From positions 1 to 64,000 of the forward strand of contig JAMLGM010000001.1 of NCBI GenBank assembly GCA_023957975.1: a stretch of 64,000 bases of DNA. Reading direction: 5' to 3'. The stretch's first letter is position 1; every line of letters begins with the position of its first letter. The notes below the pieces were generated by a model. It was not told where the DNA came from. It saw only the letters and a program-made list of their open reading frames with translations, and did not search any database. The DNA comes from Microthrixaceae bacterium. GTDB taxonomy: Bacteria > Actinomycetota > Acidimicrobiia > Acidimicrobiales > Microtrichaceae. This document shows positions 25,769 through 34,723 of the stretch, one piece after another. The position numbers were made by a program, and so were the translations under genes.

Positions 25769-26833
25769 TCAGACGGTGGCGACGGGGGTGAGCGGCGAGC
25801 CGACGACGCCGGGCAGGCGCAGCGGGGGAGCGGTGAGCAGGAACCGGCTTCGGTTGTGCTCGCGCAGCCACAGCGCCAGGTCGTGCAGGTACCACATCTC
25901 GCCGAGGGGCACGCCGAGTTTGAACAGGCACAGGTGATGAATGGGCAGGAACGAGTGGCGTTCGGGCTCGCGGTCCTTACCCAGCAGTCCCTCCACGGCG
26001 TAGTTGTCGGCGACGAGTGCGGAGATCTGTGAGGCCTCGATCCACTCCAACAACGCCGGGTCCTTCGCGTCGAGATAGCTCGAGGTCGTGAACAGCTTGC
26101 GGGGGTCGGGGTTGCCGCCCCATTCGAGGATCCGCGTGGCGAAACCGGTGTGGAGCAACAAGATGTCGCCGGGTTCGACGACCACGCCGTCCTCGTCCAT
26201 GATCCGCTGCAGGGTCGCCAGGTCGACCGCGCGCCATTCGTCGCTCAGGTGCGCTTCGAGATCGACGAGCACACCTCGCCCCTGCACCCCGTGCGCCGCC
26301 ATGTGCTCCAACCCGAGGTGATGGGCGAAACAACGGTGGCCGCTGCCGTCGCCGCGGGCGTCCTCACTCGGCCCGACGAGGTCGATGCCCGCCCGGTAGC
26401 CGTTGTAGAAGACCGGCTCGTCGACCCCGTCGCCATCCGCGTCGAACTCGGCGCCGACGTGGGCGAGGGAGTCCCACTGGGTCGAATACTGCAGCGACAA
26501 CGTGACGACATCATCGGTCCACACGTCGACGTATTTCGGGTCGCCGAAGTCGGGCATCTCGCTCATGTGGACGTTGTAGAAGGTGTCGCGCACCCCCTCC
26601 ATGTCCTCGGTCGGGGCGATGCGCGGCGGGTGGCGACGCTGATTGAGCGCGGTGCCGCCGGGGAAATCGAGCGGCAGGCTCAGGCAGAACGAGATGCCCT
26701 CGGTGACCTCGCGCACGCCCTCGAGCACCTTGTTCGGCGTGAGCAGGTTGATGCGACCCAGTTCGTCGTCATCGCCCCAGTCGCCCCAGGTCGAGCCCTC
26801 CGGTCGTTGCACCCAACGCTTCGCCACCTTCAT
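25769..26833 (-). CDS. Cyclase-family hydrolase (kynurenine formamidase-like fold)
   Basis: A 354-residue member of the putative-cyclase family (PF04199), metal-dependent amide/ester or lactone hydrolases. Seen features are STQWDSLAHVG, the family metal region HxG..DxxxH corresponding to GLEHMAAHGVQGRGVLVDL, and GDILLLHTGFA. The start at 26833 has AGGGGG upstream; the frame extends to 26926 without similarity and into the palindrome. It may open a lactone or ring-amide in the catabolic block. Confidence 0.82.
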   Translation of the reverse strand: MKVAKRWVQRPEGSTWGDWGDDDELGRINLLTPNKVLEGVREVTEGISFCLSLPLDFPGGTALNQRRHPPRIAPTEDMEGVRDTFYNVHMSEMPDFGDPKYVDVWTDDVVTLSLQYSTQWDSLAHVGAEFDADGDGVDEPVFYNGYRAGIDLVGPSEDARGDGSGHRCFAHHLGLEHMAAHGVQGRGVLVDLEAHLSDEWRAVDLATLQRIMDEDGVVVEPGDILLLHTGFATRILEWGGNPDPRKLFTTSSYLDAKDPALLEWIEASQISALVADNYAVEGLLGKDREPERHSFLPIHHLCLFKLGVPLGEMWYLHDLALWLREHNRSRFLLTAPPLRLPGVVGSPLTPVATV

Positions 26834-26891
26834 ACCCCCTGTTGCACGAGCCAGAGCCCGAGCGTGAGACCCCTCGCCCCTCACCCCGCTC

Positions 26892-26941
26892 GTTCCCCGA
26901 TAACCAGTGGTCGCTATAGCGACCACTGGTTATCGGAGAAC
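26892..26941. repeat. Palindromic repeat family B, copy 1
   Basis: A perfect 40-bp palindrome (26897-26936) with centre CTATAG, extending to 50 bp with one mismatch. The arm reads CCGATAACCAGTGGTCGC. Family members are at 53212-53267 and 55035-55084. It lies upstream of the cyclase-family gene. Confidence 0.88.
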
Positions 26942-26973
26942 AGGCGGGTGCGGCGACGTCGTTGCCGAATTGT

Positions 26974-26983
26974 ACCGATCGGT
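26974..26983. promoter_or_regulatory. Motif I operator candidate before the COG2159 amidohydrolase
   Basis: ACCGATCGGT, a perfect palindrome and one-base variant of the motif I core, in the context TGT-core-CTAAC shared with the site at 32053. Confidence 0.5.
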
Positions 26984-27030
26984 CTAACGTACACGCGGAT
27001 TCGCGATTGAGGAGAATGAAGTATCCGAAT

Positions 27031-27094
27031 CGCCAGAACGTCGCTGTCAGCACTGTCGCTGTCGCCAGAACGTCGCTGTCAGCACTGTCGCTGT
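27031..27094. repeat. 32-bp tandem duplication in leader
   Basis: Two exact 32-bp units starting CGCCAGAACGTCGCTG (27031-27062 and 27063-27094), followed by a decayed third part, between the motif I site and the amidohydrolase start. Confidence 0.85.
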
Positions 27095-27151
27095 CGGCAC
27101 TGTCGCTGCCAGCACCATGTCGTTGTCGACACCTCGGGGGAGGAACCAGCC

Positions 27152-28393
27152 ATGACCGAACGTGATTTCGTCGTCTCAGCCGACGGGCATCTGCTCGAGC
27201 CCATCACCCTGTTCAAGGAGCGCCTGCCCAAGGAACTGCGTCATCTCGCGGTGTGGGAGGAGGAGTTCGAGATCGAGCCCCTCGTCGAGGGCGGCGCCCG
27301 AGTGTTTCGCAAGCTCCACACCCCCGGGTTCGAGGGGTGGACCGTCTCTCGCTATCGCCAAACCACCGGGCGCACCCCCGAAGGCGACCCCGAACACATC
27401 CTGTCCGACATGGATGCCGACGGCGTCGACGCCCAGGTCCTGCACCCCAACCTGTCGCAGTTCGGCCTGTTCACCGACCATCACGAGATGTCGATCGCTC
27501 ACGCCCGCGTCTACAACGACTACGTCATCGAGCGTTTCAGCCCGTACTTCCATCGCCTCGCCCCCACCGCACCGATCCCGCTGACCGACATCGGCGACGC
27601 CGTCACCGAAATCGAACGTGTTGCGGCCGGCGGATTCAAGGCCGTGCTGCTTCCGGCCACCGCACCTCGTCCGTACTACCTGCGCGACTACGACCCGGTG
27701 TGGGCGGCGATCCAGGACACCGGGATGAGCGTGTTCGTGCACACCCAGACCGGCGGCATCCGGGTCAACGATCCCGAGGCGCTCACCCTCAAGATCATGA
27801 TGGAGAACGCCCAGCAGGTGAACCAGCCGATGACCGAGAAGATGGCGGCCAAGCGCATGGTGACCCAGGCGGTCATGCAACCCGTGGTGCCCCAGACCCT
27901 CATCTGTCAGCTCATCGGCGGCGGCGTGCCCGAGCGCTTCCCGGACCTGCATTTCTCACTCATCGAGTTCAACGCGCACTGGCTGGCATCGCTCGTCGGG
28001 TCGATGGGCAAATGCTGGGTGACCGGCATCGGTCAGGACCCCGACTGGTGGATCGGCGTGTGGGACGACACCCGCCCCAACGACGACCAACCCGGCATGG
28101 CGCAGCTGTTCAAGCTCAACGAGAAATGGCTGTACCCGCTCATGCCGAGTGAGTACGTGCAGCGTCAGTTCCACGTGTCGTTCCAGGACGACCCGGTCGC
28201 CGTCGCGTGCCGTCACGTCACCGGCCTGTCGACGATCATGTGGGGCAACGACTATCCGCACGCGGAGGGGACCTTCCGCGGCAGCCAGGAACTTCTGTCA
28301 TCGCTGATGGCGGGAGTTCCCGACGAGGAGCGCAAGGCGATGGTGGGCGGAACCCTCGCAGATCTGTTGGGCTTCGAACGCACCGCAGCGTGA
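27152..28393 (+). CDS. COG2159 amidohydrolase (ACMSD-like TIM barrel)
   Basis: A 413-residue amidohydrolase family 2 protein, a zinc-dependent hydrolase or decarboxylase with a TIM barrel. The N-terminal metal motif is SADGHLLEP, in the DxHxxEP style of this branch. MDADGVDAQVLHPN, SVFVHTQTGG and the late Asp motif WGNDYPHAEGTF follow. GGGGGAGG precedes the start. It belongs to a common actinobacterial group of undefined substrate, often placed in steroid or aromatic degradation clusters. It is convergent with the TetR gene 20 bp downstream. Confidence 0.85.
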   Translation: MTERDFVVSADGHLLEPITLFKERLPKELRHLAVWEEEFEIEPLVEGGARVFRKLHTPGFEGWTVSRYRQTTGRTPEGDPEHILSDMDADGVDAQVLHPNLSQFGLFTDHHEMSIAHARVYNDYVIERFSPYFHRLAPTAPIPLTDIGDAVTEIERVAAGGFKAVLLPATAPRPYYLRDYDPVWAAIQDTGMSVFVHTQTGGIRVNDPEALTLKIMMENAQQVNQPMTEKMAAKRMVTQAVMQPVVPQTLICQLIGGGVPERFPDLHFSLIEFNAHWLASLVGSMGKCWVTGIGQDPDWWIGVWDDTRPNDDQPGMAQLFKLNEKWLYPLMPSEYVQRQFHVSFQDDPVAVACRHVTGLSTIMWGNDYPHAEGTFRGSQELLSSLMAGVPDEERKAMVGGTLADLLGFERTAA

Positions 28394-28413
28394 GCCTCGG
28401 CGCCCGAATTGCC

Positions 28414-29064
28414 TCAGGCCAGGATGCCCCGCAGGAAGATGTCGGCGAAGGGTTCGGCGATGTCGTGGGCGACGACGCCCTTTTCGCCGCGCAACCACAG
28501 GTAGGTGTAGTTGTGCATGCCCAGCCAGGCGAGTGTGGTGAGTCGGGGATCGAGGTCGCGGAACTCCCCGGCGTCGATGCCGGCCTGCAGCACCGACTCG
28601 ACGGCCGCCTCGTAGCGTCGCCTCCGTGCCCGAAACGTCGCCGCCCGCTCCTCGGTGAGCGCCGGGAATTCGTGCAGGAACACCCACACGTGATCGGGGT
28701 AGCGGTGAATGACATCGAGCAGTTCGTCGCCGAGCAAGGCCAGCTTCGTGGCCGGGGATCCGTCGCCGTCGATCACCCGATCGGCACCCGCGAGCACCTC
28801 GTCCATCACCCGGTCGTGGATCGCTGCGAGCAGCTCCTCCTTCGAGCCGATGTAGTGGTAGAACGCGCCCTTGCCGAGCCCGTTTGCGTCGCACAATTCG
28901 ACGATGCCGGTGGCGTGATAGCCCTGCTTGGCGAACACCTTGGCCGAGGTGTCGACGATCGATTCGCGGCGAGCGAGCCACTTGTCGCTCCGGGCGCGTT
29001 CGTCGGCGGGCGGGGATGGCTCGGCGGGCGAGGATGGCTCTGGCATCGTGGTTGGCTCGGACAT
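28414..29064 (-). CDS. TetR-family transcriptional regulator
   Basis: A 216-residue repressor-type regulator. After a 25-residue Pro/Ser tail, the TetR helix-turn-helix is at about residues 36-80 (SAKVFAKQGYHATGIVELC, KGAFYHYIGSKEELL). The rest is the ligand-binding domain. The start at 29064 has GGAG at the right spacing. It diverges from an SDR gene with only 65 bp between them, so it probably regulates that SDR. It is the only regulator in the motif I block, hence a candidate reader of ACCGACCGGT sites (inference; no clear motif I site in its own promoter). Confidence 0.88.
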   Translation of the reverse strand: MSEPTTMPEPSSPAEPSPPADERARSDKWLARRESIVDTSAKVFAKQGYHATGIVELCDANGLGKGAFYHYIGSKEELLAAIHDRVMDEVLAGADRVIDGDGSPATKLALLGDELLDVIHRYPDHVWVFLHEFPALTEERAATFRARRRRYEAAVESVLQAGIDAGEFRDLDPRLTTLAWLGMHNYTYLWLRGEKGVVAHDIAEPFADIFLRGILA

Positions 29065-29129
29065 CAGGACTCCAACGTTAACGGGGGTTCGCGGCGAGAC
29101 GGTCGCTGGTACATCAGGGGGTTGGCAGC

Positions 29130-30035
29130 GTGAACGAACTTTCCTTCGACGACCGGGTGGTCGTGGTGACCGGCGCAGGACGCGGCATCGGACGGGCCTA
29201 CGCCGAATTGCTCGCGGCGCGCGGTGCAAGCGTCGTGGTGAACGACCTCGGCACCTCGATGGGCGGCCGCGGCACCGACGTTGCGCCGGCGAACGAGGTC
29301 GTCGCACAGATCCATGACTGCGGCGGGGTGGCGGTGGCGGACGGCAACGACGTGTCGAGGGTCGAGGGCGCCGAGGCGCTCGTGGCGACCGCGCTCGAAC
29401 ACTTCGGTCGCCTCGACGCACTCATCAACAACGCCGGGATCATGAAGTGGGCGACCATGCCCGAGATCGACCTCGACACGCTGCAGCGCCACCTGGATGT
29501 CCACCTGATCGGCTCGTTCAACACGGCCCGCGCCGCGTGGCCACATTTCGTCAAACAGGGTCGGGGCCGCATCGTCATGACCACCTCGGCCGGCATGTTG
29601 GGACACCCAGCGAACCTGGCATACGCCGCGGCAAAAGGCGGCGTCGTTGGGCTGATGAGAGCGCTCGCGGCGTCGGGCCGGGGCCACGACATCGCTGTGA
29701 ACGCGGTCGCCCCCGCGGCTGAAACCCGCATGGCGGGCCAGGCCACCGACAGCCCGCCCGACTCGCCGATGGCCCCGGAGCTGGTGGCGCCGCTCGTCGC
29801 CTACCTCTGCCACGACGCTTGCTCGGTGAGCGGCGAGATCTACGCCGCCGGAGCGGGCCGGTTCTCGCGCATGGTCATCGCCACGACCGAGGGGTACCTC
29901 GGAGGTCATGACACCACGATCGACGACATCGCGCAGAACTGGGCGGCCATCGACGACACGTCCACGCTGAGCATCTCGGCCGACCTGTTGGAATGGTCGG
30001 CCGAGTTCACCAGACACCTCCACGCTGCGGATTGA
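29130..30035 (+). CDS. SDR of the Hsd4/multifunctional-protein type
   Basis: A 301-residue SDR resembling the dehydrogenase domain of peroxisomal 17-beta-HSD4/MFE-2: VTGAGRGIGRAYAELLA, SVVVNDLG, NNAG and catalytic TTSAGMLGHPANLAYAAAKGG. That group oxidises 3-hydroxyacyl-CoA, including steroid side-chain intermediates. The start is GTG 29130 with GGGGG upstream. Divergent from tetR. Confidence 0.85.
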   Translation: MNELSFDDRVVVVTGAGRGIGRAYAELLAARGASVVVNDLGTSMGGRGTDVAPANEVVAQIHDCGGVAVADGNDVSRVEGAEALVATALEHFGRLDALINNAGIMKWATMPEIDLDTLQRHLDVHLIGSFNTARAAWPHFVKQGRGRIVMTTSAGMLGHPANLAYAAAKGGVVGLMRALAASGRGHDIAVNAVAPAAETRMAGQATDSPPDSPMAPELVAPLVAYLCHDACSVSGEIYAAGAGRFSRMVIATTEGYLGGHDTTIDDIAQNWAAIDDTSTLSISADLLEWSAEFTRHLHAAD

Positions 30036-30057
30036 CCAGCCTCACCGCTCACGCAGC

Positions 30058-31617
30058 TCACCGCTCACGCAGCTCACGCTTGAGCACCTTGCCCGACGGA
30101 TTGCGGGGGAGTGCCTCGATGAGGGTCACCGCCGTCGGCACCTTGAACTTAGCGAGCCGTGCCCGGCAATGGTCGATGAGTTCGTCGGGCGTGGTCGCCT
30201 CGTCGGAGGTCACCACGAACGCGACCGGAACCTCGCCCCAGCGGTCATCGGGTCGTGCGACCACGGCCGCCTCGACGACCGCGGGGTGTTCATAGATCGC
30301 CCGCTCGACCTCGGAACTGGCGATGTTCTCGCCGCCCGACACGATCATGTCCTTGAGACGATCGACGATGTAGACGAACCCGTCGGTGTCGCGAACCCCG
30401 ATGTCGCCGGTGTGGAACCACCCTCCCGCAAACGCCTTCGCCGTCGCGTCGGGGTCACGCCAATAGCCGGTGAACACCTTCGGGCCGCGCAACACCACCT
30501 CGCCGGGCTGATCGGCGGGCAGCGACGCGCCGTGTTCATCCCAGATGTCGAGCTCGAGGTACTGACACGGCCGACCGACGCTGCCGAGCTTGGCGATCGT
30601 GTGGTCGGGATCGAGAAAGGTGTCTCCGGACACCGTCTCGGTGAGGCCGTACGCATCGGCGAACCAGGCGGAGGGAAAGATGCGACCGATGCGCTCGATC
30701 GTCGGGATCGGCATCTTCTCGCCGCCAGCGATGATCACCTTCACCGACGACAGGTCCCGTGTTTCGATGCCCTCGACGTCCAGCACGGCGCGCACCATCG
30801 CGGGTGCCGCCCAGATGACGGTTACCTTCGATCGTTCGATCTCGTCCACCACGGCCGCGGGGTCGAAGCTGCGGTGCACGATGGTGCGCGCCCCGACCGA
30901 CATCATCGAGGTCGTCACGAGATCGAGCGCACCGACGTGATACAGCGGCCCACACGCGAGCCCGACGTCCGCGCTGGTGAACCCGAGCTCCGCGACGTGC
31001 GCGGCGTTCTTCCACGCCAGGTTCTCATGGGTGATCATCACGCCCTTGGGGCGACCCGTCGTGCCGGAGGTGTACATGAGCCGGTGCAGGTCGCTGCCGG
31101 CCGCAGGGAGTCGCTCGCAGCGTTCATCGGTGGCCGCGAGGTCGTCGAAGCGATGCCACCCGGCGGCAGCTGCTGCCGCGGTCGCGGCTGGGTTGGCGCC
31201 GATCGCCACCCGCACGAGTTGGTCGTGTTCGCACAGGTCGGCCGCCGCCGCTCCCAACGCCAGGGTGTCGGCGTCGCACACGAGCGCGACGGCCTGGGAG
31301 TGATCGAGGATGTAGCGCACCTCGTCGGGGGCGAGTCGCCAGTTGATCGGCATGGCGACGGCACCGAGGGTGTTGGCCGCGAAAATCGTCGTGAGGAAGT
31401 CCGCGCTGTTGTAGGCCAACAGGGCGACGACCTGGCCGTCGTCGACCCCGAGACCCCGCAGCGACGCAGCGACCGCGGCCGAACGGTCGGCCATTTCGGC
31501 GTAGCTGATCGCCCGACCCTCGAACTCGACGATCGGCGCGTCCGGACGGCGTCGGGCGTGAAGTTCCAGCACCGCGACCCAACTCATGTCGGGAGATGTC
31601 ATGGGAGTCGAGGTCAT
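30058..31617 (-). CDS. AMP-dependent acyl-CoA synthetase/ligase
   Basis: A 519-residue ANL ligase: MYTSGTTGRPKGVMITH, AYGLTETVS, WFHTGDIG and C-terminal LPRNPSGKVLKREL with the catalytic Lys. The start at 31617 overlaps the SnoaL-like gene by 4 bp (ATGA), so the two are coupled. Resembles FadD13/FadD3-like medium-chain or aromatic-acid ligases, but the substrate is not determinable. Convergent with the SDR. Confidence 0.92.
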   Translation of the reverse strand: MTSTPMTSPDMSWVAVLELHARRRPDAPIVEFEGRAISYAEMADRSAAVAASLRGLGVDDGQVVALLAYNSADFLTTIFAANTLGAVAMPINWRLAPDEVRYILDHSQAVALVCDADTLALGAAAADLCEHDQLVRVAIGANPAATAAAAAAGWHRFDDLAATDERCERLPAAGSDLHRLMYTSGTTGRPKGVMITHENLAWKNAAHVAELGFTSADVGLACGPLYHVGALDLVTTSMMSVGARTIVHRSFDPAAVVDEIERSKVTVIWAAPAMVRAVLDVEGIETRDLSSVKVIIAGGEKMPIPTIERIGRIFPSAWFADAYGLTETVSGDTFLDPDHTIAKLGSVGRPCQYLELDIWDEHGASLPADQPGEVVLRGPKVFTGYWRDPDATAKAFAGGWFHTGDIGVRDTDGFVYIVDRLKDMIVSGGENIASSEVERAIYEHPAVVEAAVVARPDDRWGEVPVAFVVTSDEATTPDELIDHCRARLAKFKVPTAVTLIEALPRNPSGKVLKRELRER

Positions 31618-32006
31618 GTCAGGACCTTGCGCGATGCGAACTTCCAGGTGTCGCCGTCTGCGACGAGGCGATCGTGATAGCGGGCCACGAACTGCACCGA
31701 CCACGCCTCGTCGATCTTGACCAGCAACACGACGTCGCTGATCGCGGTGGCCTCGGTGTCACTCCATGTGTCGACGAGCGTGTTGGACACGAGATGGCGT
31801 TGTGGGACTCGGGGCACCCAGCGCTCGTACATGGTGCGCAACGCCTCGATTCCCGCCGCCGGGGGTTTGCCCTCGAGCTCGAAGGACCCGTCGGCGGCGA
31901 ACGTCGCGATGACATCGTCGGTCCGACCATCGTCGAGGGCCAGCGTGTAGCGGGCGATGGTCGCCCGGACCCCTTCGGACACGTCTGCGAATGTGCGACT
32001 CGACAT
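31614..32006 (-). CDS. SnoaL-like (NTF2-fold) protein
   Basis: 130 residues, one cone-like SnoaL domain: YTLALDDGRTDDVIATFAADGSFEL and the closing ARYHDRLVADGDTWKFASRKV. The fold occurs in small isomerases, dehydratases and ring-hydroxylating dioxygenase accessory subunits. The start at 32006 has AGGGGGAT upstream. It is divergent from a Rieske oxygenase and leads into a CoA ligase. It could be an isomerase, or an accessory protein of the oxygenase. Confidence 0.82.
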   Translation of the reverse strand: MSSRTFADVSEGVRATIARYTLALDDGRTDDVIATFAADGSFELEGKPPAAGIEALRTMYERWVPRVPQRHLVSNTLVDTWSDTEATAISDVVLLVKIDEAWSVQFVARYHDRLVADGDTWKFASRKVLT

Positions 32007-32050
32007 CAAATCCCCCTGATCGACGGTGTTTATCGGAACCGTCGTTGAAT

Positions 32051-32064
32051 GTACCGACCGGTTG
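32051..32064. promoter_or_regulatory. Motif I operator candidate, SnoaL/Rieske divergent promoter
   Basis: GTACCGACCGGTTG; core ACCGACCGGT at 32053-32062, followed by TGGTCTAAAC. Located 45 bp from the minus-strand start and 55 bp from the Rieske start. Confidence 0.58.
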
Positions 32065-32118
32065 GTCTAAACCTACTGCAACGATGTCGCCGGGGACGTC
32101 CCGAGCGGCCTCAGGGGG

Positions 32119-33480
32119 ATGGTCGTGACTCACGCGTGGTCGAAACAGCCGATTCCGTATGCGGTCGAGGTGCCGGATCGGGCGCCGAAGGAGCGCTACT
32201 ACAGCCAGGAGTTCTTCGATCTCGAGGCCGAGCAGCTGTGGTCGCGGACCTGGCAGATGGCCTGTCGTCTCGAAGAGATCCCCGAACCCGGCGACTTCAG
32301 CGTCTATGAGATTCTCGACCAGTCGGTGATCGTCATCCGCGGCGAGGACGGCGAGATCCGGGCGATGCACAACACGTGTCGTCACCGTGGGGTGAAGCTG
32401 GCGACCGCGCCGGGCAACTGCGCCAAGGAATTCGTCTGCCCGTTTCATGGCTGGTGTTACGACCAAAGCGGGCGCAACACGAAGATCCCGATGCGTAAGT
32501 CGTTTGCGCAGCACAACATCGACGCGGATGACGTGAGCCTCGCCCCGGTTCAGTGCGATACGTGGGGTGGGTGTGTGTGGATCAACCTCGACCCCGAGGC
32601 GCCGCCGCTGCGTGAGTCGATCGAGCCGGCGGCGAGCATCCTCGATGCGTGGAAGGTCGAGGATCTGCGGGTCGAGTGGTGGTACGCGTGCCGCCTTCCG
32701 GTGAACTGGAAGCTGGCCCAGCAGGCGTTTCAGGAGATGTACCACGTCGTGGTCACCCACCCTCAGCTCGTCATCGCGGGGATGCGATACGGCGCGCAAC
32801 ACGGCGAGTTCGACCCCAAACGCTTCGTCGACGCCGAGATCCAGTACCTGCACACGATGAGCGAGGGCATGGCGGGGATGGTGCACGCCACCGACGTCGC
32901 GGTTGCGGAGTCGATCCGCGACATCGACCTGCCCGCCGACCCGGCCGCGGCCATGGCGGCGTGGTACCTGGCGCTCAATACCGCTGTGGTCGAGCATCAT
33001 CGCAGCCTCGGCCACGAGGTTCCCGACCTCGTCGACCTCGAGGCCAAGGGGCTCGCCGAGCCGATGGGCTACGTGTTCCCGCACTACTTCGTGTTGCCGA
33101 TGTATTCGAGCGCGTCCTCCTATCGCTTCCGCCCGGTCGGGCCCGAGGAGACGATCATGGAGATCTGGTCGATGACCCGGTATCCCTCCGACGCCGAACG
33201 GCCTCGCCCGGTCCCGCCGGAGATCTGGCCACACGACGATCCGCGTTGGCCCCCGATTCCGGCGCAGGACTTCTCGAACCTGCCGCGTCAACAACTCGGG
33301 CTGCACTCGAAGGCCTTCGAGTTCATGCGACTGTCGCAGACGGGGGAGGGCCACCTGTCGAACTTCGAACGGGTCCTCGACGGGTTCCTCGCCGGGTTGC
33401 CCCACGACCGGCTCGCTTCGGCGCTTCGTGAGGTGAACGTCAACCCGCTCGAACGCCACGTCGTCGATATCGAGTTCTGA
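32119..33480 (+). CDS. Rieske non-heme iron oxygenase, alpha subunit
   Basis: A 453-residue ring-hydroxylating oxygenase large subunit. The Rieske [2Fe-2S] ligands are C87/H89 in CRHRG and C107/H110 in CPFHGW. The mononuclear iron site is H209 and H214 in EMYHVVVTHP, with a later acidic ligand. GGGGG lies just upstream of the start. There is no small beta subunit or reductase beside it; the only ferredoxin-type reductase of the window is at 57506. Substrates of similar enzymes include aromatic acids and steroids. Confidence 0.92.
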   Translation: MVVTHAWSKQPIPYAVEVPDRAPKERYYSQEFFDLEAEQLWSRTWQMACRLEEIPEPGDFSVYEILDQSVIVIRGEDGEIRAMHNTCRHRGVKLATAPGNCAKEFVCPFHGWCYDQSGRNTKIPMRKSFAQHNIDADDVSLAPVQCDTWGGCVWINLDPEAPPLRESIEPAASILDAWKVEDLRVEWWYACRLPVNWKLAQQAFQEMYHVVVTHPQLVIAGMRYGAQHGEFDPKRFVDAEIQYLHTMSEGMAGMVHATDVAVAESIRDIDLPADPAAAMAAWYLALNTAVVEHHRSLGHEVPDLVDLEAKGLAEPMGYVFPHYFVLPMYSSASSYRFRPVGPEETIMEIWSMTRYPSDAERPRPVPPEIWPHDDPRWPPIPAQDFSNLPRQQLGLHSKAFEFMRLSQTGEGHLSNFERVLDGFLAGLPHDRLASALREVNVNPLERHVVDIEF

Positions 33481-33517
33481 TCGACGCGCCGCCGGCGCGC
33501 GGGTGCCGGCGCTGGCG

Positions 33518-33580
33518 CGCGAACTTTGTGCGGAAAGTGACACCACGTGTCGCTTTCCGCACAAAGTTCGCGGGATCCCG
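33518..33580. repeat. Palindromic repeat family C, copy 1
   Basis: 26-bp arms with one G-T type mismatch around a CA centre (arm CGCGAACTTTGTGCGGAAAG), then GGATCCCG. The same block, same orientation, recurs at 34724-34786. The two bracket the MNT/HEPN genes. Confidence 0.88.
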
Positions 33581-33615
33581 ACAGGTGCTTCGCGAAAGCC
33601 TGTCAGCGTCGACGA

Positions 33616-34023
33616 TCAGCGCACGGAAACGGCGACCCGTCGAGCGATAGCGGCGCACTGAAGTGCTCGCTCGACCGCTCGCTTGGCCACCGACGCAGCG
33701 ATGGCATCGGGGTCGTACTCTGCCTTTGTTTTCAAGGGAAGGAGGCGCCGCAGGTGACGCTCGACCTCGGCCCCGTCCGTTCCTGCAACCTGCAGGAGGC
33801 TCAGAGCCTGGTCGTGGTCGTCGCCGCCCGACCTTTTGCCCAGGCGCGCACCGCAAACTGCATCGGCTGCGTTGATCGTCGCGTGGATGGCAAGGCTCGT
33901 GGCTGCGATGTTGCGGCCAGCATCGAGGTCGCTCGCGGCCGCTTCGGCAAACTCCTGCGACTTGGCCGCATAGGCGCGTACCTGCGCTGCGGTCACAGGC
34001 CGAGTCCGCCCCTGCTTACCCAA
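33616..34023 (-). CDS. HEPN-domain protein of an MNT/HEPN toxin-antitoxin pair
   Basis: A 135-residue helical HEPN protein: FAEAAASDLDAGRNIAATSLAIHATINAADAV is the conserved first helices. An R-x5-H stretch (RSGGDDH, residues 64-70) could be the catalytic Rx4-6H of HEPN ribonucleases. TTG 34023 is chosen for the GGGAG ahead of it and the 8-bp overlap with the nucleotidyltransferase gene; GTG 33996 is an alternative. In MNT/HEPN modules the HEPN protein is a toxic RNase silenced by adenylylation from MNT. Confidence 0.75.
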   Translation of the reverse strand: MGKQGRTRPVTAAQVRAYAAKSQEFAEAAASDLDAGRNIAATSLAIHATINAADAVCGARLGKRSGGDDHDQALSLLQVAGTDGAEVERHLRRLLPLKTKAEYDPDAIAASVAKRAVERALQCAAIARRVAVSVR

Positions 34024-34639
34024 CCTTGATCTCCCGAAGTTCGTCGATGGAACGGCCGTAGACGACTCGCCCCTCGCGACAGATGTCCGCCCAGACCGGA
34101 TTGTCCGAGGTCAGCTTGTGCGCCACGTCATCAACGCCGACTTCGAGGATCTCGACCTGATTTCCGCTGACGTCGCGCACCCGCTGCCGCAAGGATTCGA
34201 GCCCGTCGACCCAGGAATCGTCGTCCTCGTCAATGTGGGTGGGACGTACGACGGCGAGGTCGATATCGCTTTCGGCGTCGGCCTCACCTCGCGCAAGCGA
34301 GCCAAACACGATGGCGCTGATCGGTAGGTCCACAAGTTCACTTGCTGCGCGTCCGATCTCGTCGAGGACCGACTGCCGCGAAGCCGCGAGGGCAAGCAAG
34401 GGGCCAGCGGCCACGTGGTCGAGAGCAAGGCTGAACAACGATGCTGGTGGCACCTCCCGCCGGCGAACGATGCCGAGGTAGGCGAGTCGTGGAAGCACCC
34501 GCGAGGTTTGTGCGGGGCTGATGCCGGCCAAGCGGGCAATCGTGCGAAGGTTCAGTTCATCGGTCGTTCGCGCGAGTACCTCGAGCACCCGTCCCTGAGC
34601 CCCAGGCACGATCGCCTCGATCGGTCGCACGAAGTCCAT
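34016..34639 (-). CDS. MNT nucleotidyltransferase with N-terminal winged HTH
   Basis: A 207-residue protein with two parts. Residues 15-70 form a winged helix (LNLRTIARLAGISPAQTSRVLPRLAYLGIVRR). Residues 100-200 are a minimal nucleotidyltransferase with GSLARGEADAESDIDL (G113-S114, D125, D127 as metal ligands). Such antitoxins adenylylate HEPN toxins; the fused HTH could give direct autoregulation. It is the first gene of the pair, overlapping HEPN by 8 bp. Confidence 0.85.
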   Translation of the reverse strand: MDFVRPIEAIVPGAQGRVLEVLARTTDELNLRTIARLAGISPAQTSRVLPRLAYLGIVRRREVPPASLFSLALDHVAAGPLLALAASRQSVLDEIGRAASELVDLPISAIVFGSLARGEADAESDIDLAVVRPTHIDEDDDSWVDGLESLRQRVRDVSGNQVEILEVGVDDVAHKLTSDNPVWADICREGRVVYGRSIDELREIKVG

Positions 34640-34723
34640 GTGCAGAGTCTATCCGGATAACTGCATTTATGGAACGAGTGTTTCAGAAAAGAGGTGAATA
34701 GCTGCGCCAACGCGGGGTCCGAA

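Noticed and set aside
27031-27094. CRISPR-like direct repeats
   Set aside because: Only two adjacent copies without spacers and no cas gene nearby.
31759-33564. A 601-codon minus-strand frame
   Set aside because: Antisense to the Rieske oxygenase gene, whose metal motifs are unmistakable; another GC-driven shadow.
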